DNA from: Sphingomonadaceae bacterium
GTDB lineage: Bacteria > Pseudomonadota > Alphaproteobacteria > Sphingomonadales > Sphingomonadaceae
Length of the DNA stretch: 6,715 nt
Direction of reading: 5' to 3'
Assembly (NCBI GenBank): GCA_016462305.1
Contig: JAEMTM010000097.1
Coordinates: 1-6,715, forward strand
A program made the position numbers and the translations under genes. The notes under the pieces are model-generated. The model was not told where the DNA came from. It ran no database searches and saw nothing but the letters and a program-made list of their open reading frames with translations. Of the stretch, positions 4,977 through 6,715 are shown piece after piece; the stretch's first letter is position 1, and the number at the start of each line of letters is the position of its first letter.

Positions 4977-6715
4977 ATGGCGAGCAAGGCGGACACAGGC
5001 AGCAGCGCGAAGGCGGACAAAAAGAAATCGCAAAAGAAAGGCGCGCCATTTTCAAGCATCGCAGGCGCTTTTGACGCCGCCAATGATGCCACGATGGCGC
5101 TTGGCCCGCTGGCCGGATTGGCGCGGGAGGATTTTGTCGGCGCGATTGGCCTGATGCTGCGCCAGACCGCGACGAACCCTGATAAGGCATGGAAGGCAAC
5201 GACCAGCTTTTCCGAAGATGTGGTCAAGATCATGACCGGAAAATCCGAACTTGCACCCGACCCGAAGGATAAGCGCTTCATGGACCCGGCATGGACGTTC
5301 AACCCGTTTTTTAAGGCGGGTGCGCAATATTATCTCGCGGTGCAAAAGGGCGTCAAAAGCTATATTGAGGATTTGGAGCTCGACGCGCTCGAACGCGACC
5401 GTGCCAACTTCATTTCGCAGATCATCATCGACGCGATGTCGCCGACCAACACCCTGATTGGAAACCCGACCGCGCAAAAGCGGCTGGTGGATTCAGGCGG
5501 GCTCAGCCTCGTAAAGGGCTTGAAAAACGCCTATAACGACATGGTTCACAACGATATGATGGTGAGCCAGGTCAACAAAAAACCGTTCAGGCTTGGCGAG
5601 AATGTCGCAACCGCAAAGGGCGCGGTGGTCTATCGCGACGAACGCTTTGAACTTGTCCAATATGCGCCAACCACTGACAAGGTGTTCGCAACGCCGCAAC
5701 TGACCATCCCGCCGCAGATCAACAAAATGTATATCAATGATCTGTCCCCTGAAAAATCGATCATCAAATGGCAGACCGACCACGGGATTCAGCCATTCAT
5801 GATTTCCTGGCGCAACCCCACCGATGATATGGGCGTGTGGGGCATGGCCGAATATATCGAAAGCTGCATCAAGGCGTTGGATGTGGTCTGCGAGATTACC
5901 GGCAGCGACAAGGTCAACATTTCGGGCGGCTGTTCAGGCGGTCAGACGATGTCGGTCCTGCTGTCCAAACTCGCGTCAATGGGCGACACCCGCGCCAATG
6001 CGATCACCATGATGGTATGCGTGCTCGAACCCAAGCCCGGCGATACCGAGGCGTCGAGCCTTGTGTCGCATAATGGCATCGCACTGGCGCGGCAACGCGC
6101 CGCGAAGAAAGGCGTGATTGAGGGCAGCAGCCTTGCCCGCGGCTTTGCATGGTTGCGGCCCAATGACCTCATTTGGAACTATGTCATCAACAATTATCTG
6201 CTCGGTGATGATCCGCCTGCGTTCGACATATTGTTCTGGAATGCCGATGCGACCAACCTGTCATCGGCATTGATGGGCGATTTTTTGGAGCTGTTTGAGG
6301 CCAATGCTTATGCCGCGCCCGGCACGTTCGACATAGCGGGGCATACGCTTGACCTGACCAAGGTAACGGGCGACCTGTTCGTTCTGGGCGGGACAACCGA
6401 CCATATCACCCCATGGCGCGCATGCTATCGCTCCACGCAATTGTTCGGCAGCAAAAATGTCGAATTCATCCTGAGCCAAGCTGGCCATATGCAAGCGATC
6501 CTAAACCCGCCGGGCAACCCCAAGGCGAAATATTGGAAGCACAGCGAAGGCAAAGCGCCCGCCGACGTCACCGATTGGATGAAAGGCAGCGAAGAAGTCG
6601 CCGGAAGCTGGTGGCCCTATTGGACGGAATGGCTCCACGCCCGGTCCGGCGCCGAAATTGCCGCGCCAAAGGCGTTGGGCAGCAAGGCCAATCCAGCCAT
6701 GGAAGCCGCGCCGGG
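4977..6715 (+). CDS. phaC: poly(3-hydroxyalkanoate) synthase, 3' end cut by window
   Basis: It polymerises (R)-3-hydroxyacyl-CoA into polyhydroxyalkanoate at the surface of cytoplasmic storage granules, releasing CoA. The frame is open from ATG 4977 to the window edge (579 complete codons). After a Lys-rich, probably disordered N-terminus (1-25), the PhaC N-terminal domain shows FMDPAW (101-106), SPTN (155-158) and SWRNP (277-281). The alpha/beta-hydrolase core carries the lipase-like box GGCSGG with nucleophile Cys319, the acid Asp475 in GGTTDHITPW, and His504 in SQAGHMQAILNPPGNPKA. This is a complete Cys-Asp-His triad with normal spacing. SWWPYWTEWLHARSG and the following LGSKANPAMEAAPG match the usual end of the family, so only a few codons are missing. 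The box (CSGG) and DHITPW resemble medium-chain class II enzymes more than the CVGG box common in class I; substrate range remains inference. It is divergent from the serine hydrolase and has no pha partner in view. The start is fixed by AGGAGG five bases upstream. Confidence 0.95.
   Translation, partial: MASKADTGSSAKADKKKSQKKGAPFSSIAGAFDAANDATMALGPLAGLAREDFVGAIGLMLRQTATNPDKAWKATTSFSEDVVKIMTGKSELAPDPKDKRFMDPAWTFNPFFKAGAQYYLAVQKGVKSYIEDLELDALERDRANFISQIIIDAMSPTNTLIGNPTAQKRLVDSGGLSLVKGLKNAYNDMVHNDMMVSQVNKKPFRLGENVATAKGAVVYRDERFELVQYAPTTDKVFATPQLTIPPQINKMYINDLSPEKSIIKWQTDHGIQPFMISWRNPTDDMGVWGMAEYIESCIKALDVVCEITGSDKVNISGGCSGGQTMSVLLSKLASMGDTRANAITMMVCVLEPKPGDTEASSLVSHNGIALARQRAAKKGVIEGSSLARGFAWLRPNDLIWNYVINNYLLGDDPPAFDILFWNADATNLSSALMGDFLELFEANAYAAPGTFDIAGHTLDLTKVTGDLFVLGGTTDHITPWRACYRSTQLFGSKNVEFILSQAGHMQAILNPPGNPKAKYWKHSEGKAPADVTDWMKGSEEVAGSWWPYWTEWLHARSGAEIAAPKALGSKANPAMEAAP

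Noticed and set aside
5052..5477. Open frame of 141 codons on the minus strand
   Set aside because: It is antisense to the N-terminal domain of PhaC; the plus strand carries an uninterrupted recognised protein with a strong Shine-Dalgarno.

Overview
The window looks like chromosomal DNA of an alphaproteobacterium, most probably a sphingomonad (Sphingomonadales). This is inferred from moderately GC-rich coding sequence, the style of the response regulator and serine hydrolase, and the overall protein character; no rRNA or other marker gene is present to prove it. It holds five protein genes. Both end genes are cut by the window edges. I see no RNA gene, mobile element or CRISPR array.

Layout. 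(1) Positions 1-1856, plus strand: an ABC-F family ATPase (a ribosome-associated translation factor, not a transporter) missing only its first few codons. (2) Positions 1903-3403, minus strand: a two-gene unit convergent with the ABC-F gene. An OmpR/PhoB-type response regulator (3403 to 2651) is followed 43 bases later by a small stand-alone EAL-domain protein (2607 to 1903) that has lost most of the residues needed for c-di-GMP hydrolysis. No histidine kinase is visible. (3) Positions 3404-3591: an AT-rich spacer of 188 bases upstream of the regulator, with 10-base-phased repeats and several short palindromes, probably its control region. (4) Positions 3592-4788, minus strand: an exported class A beta-lactamase-like serine hydrolase with SxxK, SDN and KTG motifs, an altered omega loop and a roughly 30-residue insertion. 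(5) Positions 4825-4976: the divergent promoter region between the hydrolase and the next gene. (6) Positions 4977-6715, plus strand: a poly(3-hydroxyalkanoate) synthase (PhaC) whose Cys-Asp-His triad is complete. The frame stays open to the end of the window, and only a few C-terminal codons are probably missing.

How the genes fit together. They do not form one pathway. The ABC-F factor, the hydrolase and PhaC are single transcription units serving translation, cell-envelope or beta-lactam biology, and carbon storage. The only apparent functional unit is the response regulator plus degenerate EAL protein. Its lower GC content, orphan status and structured upstream region make it the most interesting part. 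The inference is an output module in which a phospho-regulated DNA-binding protein is co-expressed with an EAL-fold protein that more likely binds a partner or ligand than degrades c-di-GMP. I did not find convincing evidence of a wholly new multi-gene system.
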